The notes under the pieces are model-generated. The model was not told where the DNA came from. It searched no databases and was given only the letters and a program-made list of their open reading frames with translations. A stretch of DNA of 64,000 nucleotides, taken from the NCBI GenBank assembly GCA_965112735.1, contig OZ218952.1:4402001-4466000 (forward strand), in the 5' to 3' direction. Shown piece after piece: positions 1 to 8,622 of this stretch. This DNA comes from Phaeosaccion multiseriatum (Eukaryota > Ochrophyta, other classes). The stretch's first letter is position 1. Each line of letters begins with the position of its first letter. The translations under genes were made by a program, and so were the position numbers.

Positions 1-228
1 TCTTCTTCTTCTTCTTCTTCTTCTTCTTCTTCTTCTTCTTCTTCTTCTTCTTCTTCTTCTTCTTCTTCTTCTTCTTCTTCTTCTTCTTCTTCTTCTTCTT
101 CTTCTTCTTCTTCTTCTTCTTCTTCTTCTTCTTCTTCTTCTTCTTCTTCTTCTTCTTCTTCTTCTTCTTCTTCTTTTTCTTCTTCTTCTTCTTCTTCTTC
201 TTCTTCTTCTTCTTCTTCTTCTTCTTCC
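1..228. repeat. (TTC)n microsatellite
   Basis: About 228 bases of almost pure TTC trinucleotide, with one T-rich interruption near 173, starting at the window edge, so its full length is unknown. It ends in a pyrimidine-rich tract that runs to the acceptor of the exon at 341, so it is probably the 3' part of an intron. Confidence 0.95.
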
Positions 229-340
229 GATGCCCTTACTGCTCGTTTGTTTTATTCATTGTCCCTCTCTGCTCCCTCTCACCATCTCTCTCTGTCTCAC
301 AAACACACTCTCTCTCTCTCTTCTCTTCTCTCTCTCGCAG

Positions 341-451
341 CGTTCCGGGCCGTCAAGACGCTTACGAAAGACGGGCAGCCCCTCTGCATGTCCTCGATCG
401 ACTGGCACGAGGAGGACTTACCGGCCGGAGACGGCTACTATATTGAGAAGG
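341..451 (+). CDS. Internal exon of an unidentified gene (partial)
   Basis: A long pyrimidine tract ends in GCAG at 337-340. An open frame then reads FRAVKTLTKDGQP, continues SSIDWHEEDLPAGDGYYIEK, and stops at a GTGAGT donor at 452. The peptide is high-complexity and bounded by good splice signals, unlike the simple sequence around it, so I take it as a real exon. Upstream exons lie outside the window. The next exon may start after CCACAG at 540 (GSLSAYRP...), but that frame runs into CA repeats and I cannot place the stop. I do not recognise the family. Confidence 0.5.
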
Positions 452-651
452 GTGAGTGAATGACCAAGAGCGGTAGGGAGGGGCTCTAGTCGGTGAGGAG
501 GGAAGCCGCGCTCAGTACCATAATACACCGCCGTCCACAGGGAGCTTGTCTGCTTACAGACCTACTGACTCCCCTTCTCCCCTACGATGCGTGATCCCTT
601 CCACCCACCCACCCACCCATTCATTCCACCGACTGGAACGAACGAATGGAC

Positions 652-669
652 ACACACACACGCACGCAT

Positions 670-719
<50 letters not shown>

Positions 720-780
720 TCAAACAAACACGCACACACACACGCACACACACACACACACACTCGCGCGCGCAAACACG
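652..780. repeat. GCAC / CA microsatellite
   Basis: Mixed (GCAC)n and (CA)n simple repeat between the 341-451 exon and the next gene. The His/Thr-rich and Cys/Val-rich reading frames across it are by-products of the repeat. Confidence 0.9.
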
Positions 781-833
781 CCCGCACATGAGCAGAAGGG
801 GACGATACGGTGACGATCATCGTTATTACCACC

Positions 834-1685
834 ATGGCGGGGGGCAGTAGCTGCTGCTGTTGGTTCGTCTTCTGCTGCTGGCGCCGCCGGAAGGACAAGA
901 AGAGGAGGAGGCGCCCAGACCCAGAAGAGACCAATCTAGACGAGGTGAGTGAGTGCACGAAGGAGTGAGTGAGTGAGTGCCCGAAGGAGTGAGTGAGTGA
1001 GTGAGTGAGTGAGTGAGTGAGTGAGTGAGTGAGTGAGTGAGTGAGTGAGTGAGTGAGTGAGTGAGTGAGTGAGTGAGTGAGTGGATGAGTGAGTAAGCGA
1101 GTGAGTGAGTGAGTGAGTGAGTGAGTGAGTGAGTGAGTGAGTGAGTGAGTGAGTGAGTGAGTGAGTGCGTGCGTGAGTGAGTGCGTGCGTGAGTGAGTGA
1201 GTGAGTGAGTGAGTGAGTGAGGGAGTGAGTGAGTGAGTAAGTGAGTGAGTGAGTGAGTGAGTGAAACGAAACGTTGTAAGTTGGCCATGCAGAAGGGTGC
1301 CATCGCTATAGAGGAGAACACTGCCATGTGGTGCCATCGCTATAGAGGCAAACACTGCCATGTGGTGCCATCGCTATAGAGGAAAACACTGCCATGTGCG
1401 CCCCCTCCCACACGTTTCTCGAGGCCATGGTTCGTTTGTTGAATGCCTCCTGTGCGCCTCTCGCACCCACTGATGGCTTCTTCTTCTTCTTCACCACCTC
1501 CTCACTCCTCTCCCTCCCTCTCTCCCTCCCTCGGACTGCTGATGCTCTGCCTGCAGGATCACGAAACCGTGGCGGCATCAGCATGTCACCCCCAGGAGCT
1601 TTCACTGCCCATTCCCTCGTCCCCGAGCCACCTTCCACACCGGAGGGTACGTCCGTCTCTGTACCCCTTTCTGTCGTGTGCTGTG

Positions 1686-1767
<82 letters not shown>

Positions 1768-2380
1768 ACACACACACGTCCTTCGTGTGTAGGAGACGCG
1801 CCCTCCCATGGCCATTGCCCGCACACTCTGTCTGTCTCTTGTATCGCGAGAGAAGGTTGTAGTGTAGCTAGCGAGAGAAGGTTGTAGTATAGCTAGCGAG
1901 AGAAGGTTGTGTGTAGCTAGCGAGAGAAGGTTGTAGTGTAGCTAGCGAGAGAAGGTTGTAGTGTAGCTAGCGAGAGCTACATGCGTCTCGACGGTCGAGA
2001 GAGTCTCGTCCTCTCGTCCCCTCACATCTCGGGGCCCCCTGCAGAGGGAAGAGGGGAGGGGAGAAGCTGTTGTGTTGGTGTCATTCGTCTGGTACTTCTC
2101 TCCCGCCCCCCCATTCACTGCCGTCCCCCCCCGCCCGGGCCTTGATTCCCTCCCTCCCTCCCTCCCTCCCTCCCTCTCTCCCTCTCTCCCTCCATCCCTC
2201 CCTCCCTTCACTGCCCCCCCCCTCCCTCCACTGCTGCGCACTCCTCTCACCTTCGCTCAGTTATATCCGCACGAAGCGGCGTTGGCGAAAACAACGCGAG
2301 CCGCCTCTCCATCGGGCGGCGAGGACGGCATGGGATTGGCGAACTTATTCGGGAGCAATGGAGGAGAGGCGAAGGTGTAA
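834..2380 (+). CDS. Small Cys-cluster, basic 106-aa protein
   Basis: Three exons fit exactly: 834-944, 1557-1646 and 2261-2380 (111, 90 and 120 bases, all phase 0), giving 106 codons and a TAA. Donors are GTGAGT and GTACGT; acceptors are CTGCAG and GCTCAG. The N-terminus [16 protein letters not shown] packs five cysteines among bulky hydrophobic residues, followed at once by a strongly basic stretch ([11 protein letters not shown]). That arrangement suggests a peripheral membrane protein anchored by S-acylation and lipid headgroup contact, but this is inference. The C-terminus is [15 protein letters not shown]. No enzyme motif or known family is recognised. Both introns are nearly all simple repeats. 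ATG context is ACCATGG. Confidence 0.6.
945..1264. repeat. (GTGA)n microsatellite starting at a splice donor
   Basis: The donor of the first intron of the 834-2380 gene is GTGAGTGAGTG, and the same tetranucleotide continues for about 300 bases with scattered variants (GTGC, GTAA, GGGA). The array starts on the first base of the intron. Confidence 0.95.
1297..1398. repeat. 34-bp minisatellite, 3 copies
   Basis: Three consecutive 34-bp units beginning GTGCCATCGCTATAGAGG at 1297, 1331 and 1365, differing by one or two bases (GAGAAC/GCAAAC/GAAAAC). Located in the first intron of the 834-2380 gene. Confidence 0.9.
1687..1764. repeat. (TG)n microsatellite
   Basis: Pure TG dinucleotide of about 78 bases shortly after the GTACGT donor in intron 2 of the 834-2380 gene. 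Confidence 0.95.
1844..1976. repeat. ~25-bp minisatellite, 5 copies
   Basis: Five head-to-tail copies of a unit containing GCGAGAGAAGGTTGT followed by AGTGTAGCTA. The units vary between about 23 and 25 bases, and one lacks AGTA. Lies in intron 2 of the 834-2380 gene. Confidence 0.9.
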
Positions 2381-3129
2381 ACTAGACGGAAAGAAATTTC
2401 TTATAGTACTTCGAAGTAGTAGTAACAAGGAGGCCAAGAGAGAGAGAGGGGGGGGAGAGTTAGGCAAATGATGTGCACATTCCCTTCCGGGGAGGGTGGT
2501 GAAAATACTTACGGGAGCTTATTTACGATGTGGCCGGCGCGCTCAGGCGCACGCACGCACCCACACAATGGCGCCATCATAAACGGATTACTTGATGGGA
2601 GCAAGGTGGGAGGGTCAACCGACACAATGAAACGAAAAGAGGAGAGCGATGCGTCCGTGCCCGCCCCATTAGCAAAAGGAGGGGGTGGTGCGGCACATTG
2701 TTGGGCTCTACTGATAGACGATAAGAGTCATTGTTGGGCTCGGGGCTGCTGCCTGCATGCCCAAGCTTTGTCCCCACGCGACAAGTCTATTCTGAAGTGT
2801 GCTTACTTGGATTTTTTTAGCACACTTGTTTTTACTAGTATACAGTACAGTAGGGGGGGGGGGGGGGGGTGGCTGAGCTGACAAGGCAAGCAGCCAGACT
2901 TCACTGAACACGCACACTTACACACACGGAAGAGAGAGGGGGACCTTCTTCCCACACTATAAATAAATATATATACAAAGTTATGTCTATAGAGTACTGT
3001 CTTTCTTTAGCCAAGAAAAAGTATGGGCAGTACAGTCTTTGTTGGAGAGGGGATGAGCTCAACTCCGTCGTTCGTGCGTCAGGAAGTAACGCACAGGACA
3101 GAAAAAGCAGCTCCGTTCCACACCCCTAC
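2381..3129. other. Intergenic, no gene seen
   Basis: Convergent spacer between the + strand 106-aa gene and the - strand HisA gene. It contains an imperfect repeat of TTGTTGGGCTC (2698 and 2732), a G17 homopolymer near 2852 and an AT-rich patch (ATAAATAAATATATATAC) near 2960. No credible ORF, RNA gene or conserved element was seen. Confidence 0.6.
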
Positions 3130-4806
3130 TCAGGAGCCTTCTCCGCTCCCTTCCTCTCTTTTTCTCTTGCCGTCTCCCTCCCGTTGTTGTGGTTGCTCCT
3201 GCTGCTGCTCCGGCACTTGCTGTTCTACCGACGCTACTTTTGACGCTGCCGCTTCCCCTCCGCCTTTCCCCGCCTCTTCCTTCGCATCCTCCTCCTCTTG
3301 CCGTTGCCATCCCACCACTTCACTATACTTCAACGCGCCCCCAAAAATGTCGAGAGCGCTACCAATGGTCAAATCGACCTTGCCTTGCCCCAGCTCTTTG
3401 ACACGTTCCAAATCGGCAATGCTGGTGGCCCCGCCCGCGTAGGTGGTCACGATTGGGCTCCAGTCCCCCAAGAGCTTGACCAGGTCCTCCAACACGCCGC
3501 AGCGCTTGCCCTCTACCTCCACCCCATGAACAAGGAATTCGTCACAGTGCTGTGGGGTGAGAGGTATAGAGGGAAGGGGACGGGAGGGGAGGGGGAGGGG
3601 AGGGGAGGGGAGGGGAGGGGAGGGGAGGGGAGGGGAGGGGAGCGGAGGGGGGGAGGGGGAGGGGAGGAGAGGAGGGGAGGAGGATTGGAGGGGGGGAAGG
3701 GGGAGGGAGGTGAGGGAGGGGAGGGAGTGATGGCGTCGTGTCATCCTTGGCAGAAGATTGGAAGAAGAAGGTGGGAGGACAGATGACAGGGTAGCGGCAC
3801 TGCCCTACCCCACTTGCTGGCGACGTCCCTGTCGGCGGTAAAAAAGAGACGTTCTACATTTGCATTGGACGAGCACAGAAGAAGCAAGAGAGGAGAGCTT
3901 TCATCTTCTTCTTTCTTTCTTTCTTCTCCTCCTCCTTCTTTTTCCTTCTTTTAGTAACCCGCATCACCGCACCGCCCTGCGCCGCACCTGACTGAGTCTC
4001 TCTAGGTTCTCTTTCGTGATGGGGAAGTCCGTGTACTTCTGCCACTTGTCCGTTACAACAAAGTAACGCTCATCTCCTCGACTCTGCTGCTCGGCGGCAG
4101 GCAAGCGGCGACAGCTGAGGTCCAGCACAAGCTTCTCCTTGCCTGGTTTGTTGGTTGGTTGGTTGGTTGGTCGGTCGAAGGGGAGAGGGAGGGAGGGGGG
4201 TTGAGGGGAGAGGACAGAGCACGTCCGAGGGGGTACAGGCCGAGAGGGCCACCACAGAAGGATGGGGGTGGGGGAAGACGGAAGCGAGGTTCAAGGCGCT
4301 AAGCAAGAGAATAATAATCTGGCTCAATCGCTCTCCTCTCCACAGACAGACGGCACGGTGACAGACGGCAGTAGGCAGAGAGCTCAAATCAAAGACCCCC
4401 CCGCTCCCTGCCCTCTGCATCAGCTGCCACCGGTTTGAATCAGCAAATGTCTCGAGCAGCAGCAGCAGCAGCAGCAGCAGCAGGCGGTACGACAGCCCCA
4501 CTCACCCACGGCATTGACGAGCTCAGCCAGCCTGTCCCAGTTTATGGCACCGTCTTTGAACACGTACGACGTGACAATGACGTGACTGGCTCCTGCTTGT
4601 AGATACTGGGAGGCTGTCTCTGGCCGCACCCCGCCCCCAACCTGGTAGTTTGTTCAATGGGAGGGTGGGGGGGTGGACGGAGAGAGAAGGGCTGAATGCA
4701 CGGCGAAGCTCTTGTCCGCGAAGAACAAGAAGGAAGTTCTGAAACACTGCAGGCGCCCCACTCTCCACACTCACTGAGAATACACCCCCCCTCCAAAGCG
4801 TAGTGC

Positions 4807-4865
<59 letters not shown>

Positions 4866-5639
4866 CCTCTCTCTCTCTCTCTCTCCCTCTCTCCCTCTCT
4901 CTCTCTCTCTCTCTCCCCCTCTCCCTCTCTCTCTCTCCGTTTGTACATACAGAGCCTCCTGTGACGTAAGATAGGAGCTCTCAAGGCTTTCCCTCACCTG
5001 CATCCCCCCGGGGTACGCCTTCAGGGCCTGCATGGCTGCCTCGTCACAGCCCTTCCCCAGCATGATGATGTGCCCTCCCGGTAGGGTGTCTTGCTGGTAC
5101 GAGGACGCAAAGTCAGCGCTGCCTTTGCTGGTCTCAAAGTTTGTCTCAAGCTCTGCCGTGGTTTCGCCTGACGCCGCCGTGTGTTGATAAAGGCATCGTG
5201 TGAAGTTGTTTTAGAGGAAGTCAGGAGAGGAAAGAGGAGGAAGGGCGGGTAAGACAGGGAGGGGCAGTGAGCATTCCCTCGCGCTTTGCAGTGAGGTAAA
5301 ATCTTGTGTGTTGAAGGCAATGAGTTCTTTTGCTAAATCCTCTCCTCCCCCTCTACAGAACCGTGGTTCTCCTCCCTGGCTGGAGTTGTAGCAGCACCTA
5401 TCAGTGCCAAAGGAACGGTAGGAGGTCCACCTGGCTCACCATCCTACCACAGGATTCAAGTAACGATGCCATACATGGTCCTTCCAGCACAACAAACAGA
5501 GGGAGAGGCTTGCTGTCCTCGTCACGGTGCACTGACCTGATGCGGAAAGTGTGGAACCTACGATTTGCTTCACTTTCCCCTCATGCAGGTCGATGCAAGG
5601 CCGGAAGCGCATAGCCCTTCGTCTTTGTGGCTCTTCCAT
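3130..5639 (-). CDS. HIS6: HisA / His6-type isomerase of histidine biosynthesis
   Basis: Phosphoribosylformimino-5-aminoimidazole carboxamide ribotide isomerase, the fourth step of histidine synthesis: ProFAR to PRFAR on a TIM barrel. Five exons read from the minus strand: 5639-5537, 5167-4998, 4641-4506, 4142-3988, 3549-3130, summing to 984 bases (327 aa plus stop). Family signatures are [18 protein letters not shown] at the N-terminus with the catalytic Asp of [49 protein letters not shown]-like [24 protein letters not shown] and [16 protein letters not shown]. This is the eukaryotic (fungal/plant) form rather than the bacterial one. After the barrel comes an unusual tail of about 55 residues rich in E, Q, K and R (3130-3310). 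It diverges from the PPR gene with 113 bp between starts. Introns contain GGGGA and CT repeats. Confidence 0.93.
3565..3735. repeat. (GGGGA)n-type purine repeat
   Basis: Imperfect GGGGA pentanucleotide array with long pure-purine strand, in the intron just upstream of the last HisA exon. On the coding (minus) strand it forms the polypyrimidine tract leading to the CACAG acceptor. Confidence 0.9.
4806..4938. repeat. (CT)n microsatellite
   Basis: CT dinucleotide with occasional CCCT interruptions inside HisA intron 2. Confidence 0.95.
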
Positions 5640-5752
5640 ATTGTCCCTCGTAAATCATCATCATCCCCCCCCACCCCCCCCGCAGCCCGAAGTACCAACT
5701 GCTGAGTTTTTTTCCCCCCTCAATTCAGATACCCTAATGAGGGCGATCTGCA

Positions 5753-7644
5753 ATGCTGATGATGCGAGTGATGTCTTTGAGGAGGGTGGTCAGGACCTGC
5801 ATTGGCAGGAGGGCAAGACCGTTAGGAAGCACCTCTGCGCAACGTAGGGCAGAGACTGCGCTTTCCCTTCCACAATGCCCACAATGGTCCTGCTACTCGA
5901 ATGGGGGACGGCGGGGGGGTGACAAGGCGAGGCAGAAGCAGCTCATGAGGGAGATCCAAGCTCTGGGTGCAAGCAAGGACTGGAAGAGGGTCGCGCCTAC
6001 TCTGGAACGCGCATGGCGAGTGGGTCTGCAACCCAATCGGTACTGTCTCAATGCTGCCATATCCGCGATTGGGAAGTGCGGGCGGTGGAAGGGCGCTTTG
6101 AAACTTCTGGAAGAGATGAAGAAGGAAGGCCTTGAGCCGACTGTGGTCAGCTATAACTCAGTCATTACCGCTTGTGCCAACGGCAAGAACCACGTGGAGG
6201 CCTTGCGGCAAGAACCACGTGGAGGCCAGATGTTATCAGCTTCAATACCGCTATTACTGCGTGTGCCAACGACAACAACGAAGTTGAGGCCCTGAAGCTC
6301 TTCAATGAGATGAGGGCGGTAGGAATCGCTCCTAACGAGAGGACCTACAGCACTATCATCACGGCGTGTAGCAGAGCTGGCGAAAGTACACAGGCCCTGA
6401 AGCTATTCAAGGAGATGAAGGCGGTAGGACTCAGGCCAACTGTGATCAGCTATAATGCAGCCATCACTGCATGTGGGAACGGAAGCAACCACGTGGAGGC
6501 CCTGAAGCTCCACAGTGAGATGAAGGAGGTAGGAATCAAGCCGGATGTGGTCAGCTACAGTGCAGCCATTACTGCATGCGGCAACGACAACAACCACGTG
6601 GAGGCCCTGAGGCTATTCAACGAGATGAAGGGGATAGGACTCAGGCCAAATGTGATCAGCTTCAATGCAGCCATCACTGCATGTGGGAACGGCAACAACC
6701 ACGTGGAGGCCCTGAGGCTATTCAACGAGATGAAGGCGGTAGGACTCAAGCCAACTGTGATCAGCTATAGTGCAGCCATTACTGCGTGTGGCAACGGCAA
6801 CAACCACGTGGAGGCCCTGAACCTTTTCAAAGAGATGAAGGCGGTAGGACTCACGCCTGATGTGATCAGCTATAGTGCAGCCATTACTGCGTGTGGGAAC
6901 GGCAACAACCACGTGGAGGCCCTGAACCTTTTCAAAGAGATGAAGGCGGTAGGACTCACGCCTGATGTGATCAGCTACAGCACAGCCATCACTGCGTGTG
7001 GCAACGGCACCAATCACGTCGAGGCTCTTAGTCTTTTCAAAGAGATGAAGGCGGTAGGACTCACGCCTGATGTGTTCAGCTACAGCACAGCCATCACTGC
7101 GTGTGGCAACGGCAGTAACCACGTGGAGGCCCTGAAGCTTTTCAAGGAGATGAAGGCGGTAGGACTCAAGCCTAATGTGATCAGCTACAGCGCAGCCATC
7201 ACTGCGTGTGGCAACGGCAACAACCACGTGGAGGCCCTGAAGCTCTTCAAAGAGATGAAGGCGGTAGGACTCAAGCCAAATGTGTTCAGCTACAGGGTTA
7301 CCGTTGACGCTCTGCAGGAGGGTGGCGACGAGGAGGCTGCTGACGAGGTGTACTCAGAGGCCGTGTCGCAAGGGGTTTTCACACACTGGCTGGAGCCTGG
7401 GAGGATGGACTTGCACGACTTCACCCGGGGAATGAGCAAGGCAGCGCTTCGTCACGTGCTCTCAGTGGAGAAGGTGGAGGGTGAGATCAAAGTCATCACA
7501 GGCCGGGGCCGAGGCAGCGAGGATGGCGTCAGCGTTCTCAAGCCCGCGGTGCTGGCCTATTTGCAAGAGAGGCAGGGCGTCGAAGTATGGGAACATGAGC
7601 GCAACCCGGGGATGGTGGTGATGCGGGTCGGTGGAGGGAATTAG
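5753..7644 (+). CDS. PPR-SMR protein, frame broken near 6190-6220
   Basis: Pentatricopeptide repeat protein with a C-terminal Smr domain; such proteins bind organelle RNA. About eleven 35-residue PPR units follow a non-repetitive N-terminus (REIQALGASKDWKRVAPTLE). Typical units read VISYSAAITACGNGNNHVEA and end LFKEMKAVGL.PD. Most are near-identical at DNA level (105-bp tandem copies, 6430-7300). The C-terminus has the Smr signature: MDLHDFTRGMSKAALRHVL, then VITGRGRGSEDG, then VLKPAVLAYL. The frame is interrupted. The N-terminal part is open from 5753 to 6295 and the main part from 6172 to 7644 in another frame. The junction carries a direct repeat, GGCAAGAACCACGTGGAGGCC at 6181 and 6206, and the unit there is about 25 bases short. 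Either slippage/unequal recombination disabled this allele, or it is an assembly collapse. The start codon is uncertain. Confidence 0.8.
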
Positions 7645-7819
7645 ACACAGCCGGGTTGTGTTTGGCCTCCCATCCTGTCGCTGTGGCTGCTGGGGATGGT
7701 CTTGTTCTGTCTGTCTGTCTGTGCATTTCCTGGCAGTAGCTCCTTTTCCCTCGGGAGGAATCATGGCTGGCCAGGCCACCCTTTCGGGCCCGCTTCTGGA
7801 CTAGGGACGGATATCATAT

Positions 7820-7820
<1 letters not shown>

Positions 7821-7885
<65 letters not shown>

Positions 7886-8003
7886 CGTCTGTCCGTCTGT
7901 CTGTCCGTCTGTCTGTCTGTCTGTCTGTCCGTCTGTCTGTCTGTCTGTCCGTCTGTCTGTCTGTCTGTCCGTCTGTCTGTCTGTCAGTCTGTCTGTCTGT
8001 CTC
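7821..8003. repeat. (CTGT)n microsatellite
   Basis: About 180 bases of CTGT tetranucleotide with frequent CCGT variants. The Cys/Leu/Ser/Val reading frames across it are artefacts. Confidence 0.95.
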
Positions 8004-8214
8004 TCTTGTCTCGCCGTGTGAGTAGAGCGCTGATGGTGAAGCTGTGGTGTCTGCTGCCCGTACCCGACGCCCGAGAAGCTCTGTCGAGCAGGGGAGATAC
8101 CGTGTTGAGCTGCTCGGGAGGGAGATGTGTCTCCTTCGGCAGATGAGCTATGGACGTGGAGTGCGGCGCCCTTGGAATGGGTGTATCAACGCGCCTGGAG
8201 GGCGTGATATGACC

Positions 8215-8248
8215 CGGCCTCTCTCTAGAGAGAGAGAGAGAGAGGCCG
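8215..8248. repeat. Hairpin 1, CGGCCTCTCTCT stem
   Basis: CGGCCTCTCTCT followed by an AG run and its complement ending GAGGCCG. It is preceded by ATATGACC, and the same context precedes hairpin 2. In the 3' flank of the PPR-SMR gene. Confidence 0.75.
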
Positions 8249-8311
8249 AGACATAAATATAAATATATGATTACTGGGTTGATGCACCCTTTTCTATTGC
8301 TACATATGACT

Positions 8312-8367
8312 CGGCCTCTCTCTCTCTGTCTCTCTCTCTAAGAGAGAGAGAGAGAGAGAGAGGGCCG
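8312..8367. repeat. Hairpin 2, same context as hairpin 1
   Basis: CGGCCTCTCTCTCT arm facing an AG run ending GGGCCG, preceded by ATATGACT, about 95 bases after hairpin 1. The shared 5' context indicates a duplicated unit. Confidence 0.7.
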
Positions 8368-8622
8368 GGCGGGAAAGAACTCCCATCCCAGCTATAGTTA
8401 GGACTCGTTCTTTATACACCAGAGGAAGCAGGCCAGGCCTGATCAAGCGCTTCATGGACTATGACACACGAGCGAGCGGGACCTCACTCAATAGCTTTTC
8501 CCCTCCCGTCCCTCCGTCCTGATAATTCCTTCTCCCTGCACCTTTCGCGCCCACATCGGCGCATGTCATGGGGTAAAGATCCTCCTCCTGTACTCAAGCC
8601 AACGAAGCGACACACACACTCC

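Larger units (their letters stand above)
7645..8622. other. Intergenic: CTGT array and two hairpins
   Basis: Spacer between the convergent PPR-SMR and SMB-PPC genes. It holds a (CTGT)n array, two pyrimidine/purine hairpins (listed separately) and otherwise unstructured sequence. No ORF here looks coding. Confidence 0.6.

Noticed and set aside
554-1327. 257-residue minus-strand frame full of THSL repeats
   Set aside because: Pure translation of the (GTGA)n and CA microsatellites. No non-repeat protein character.
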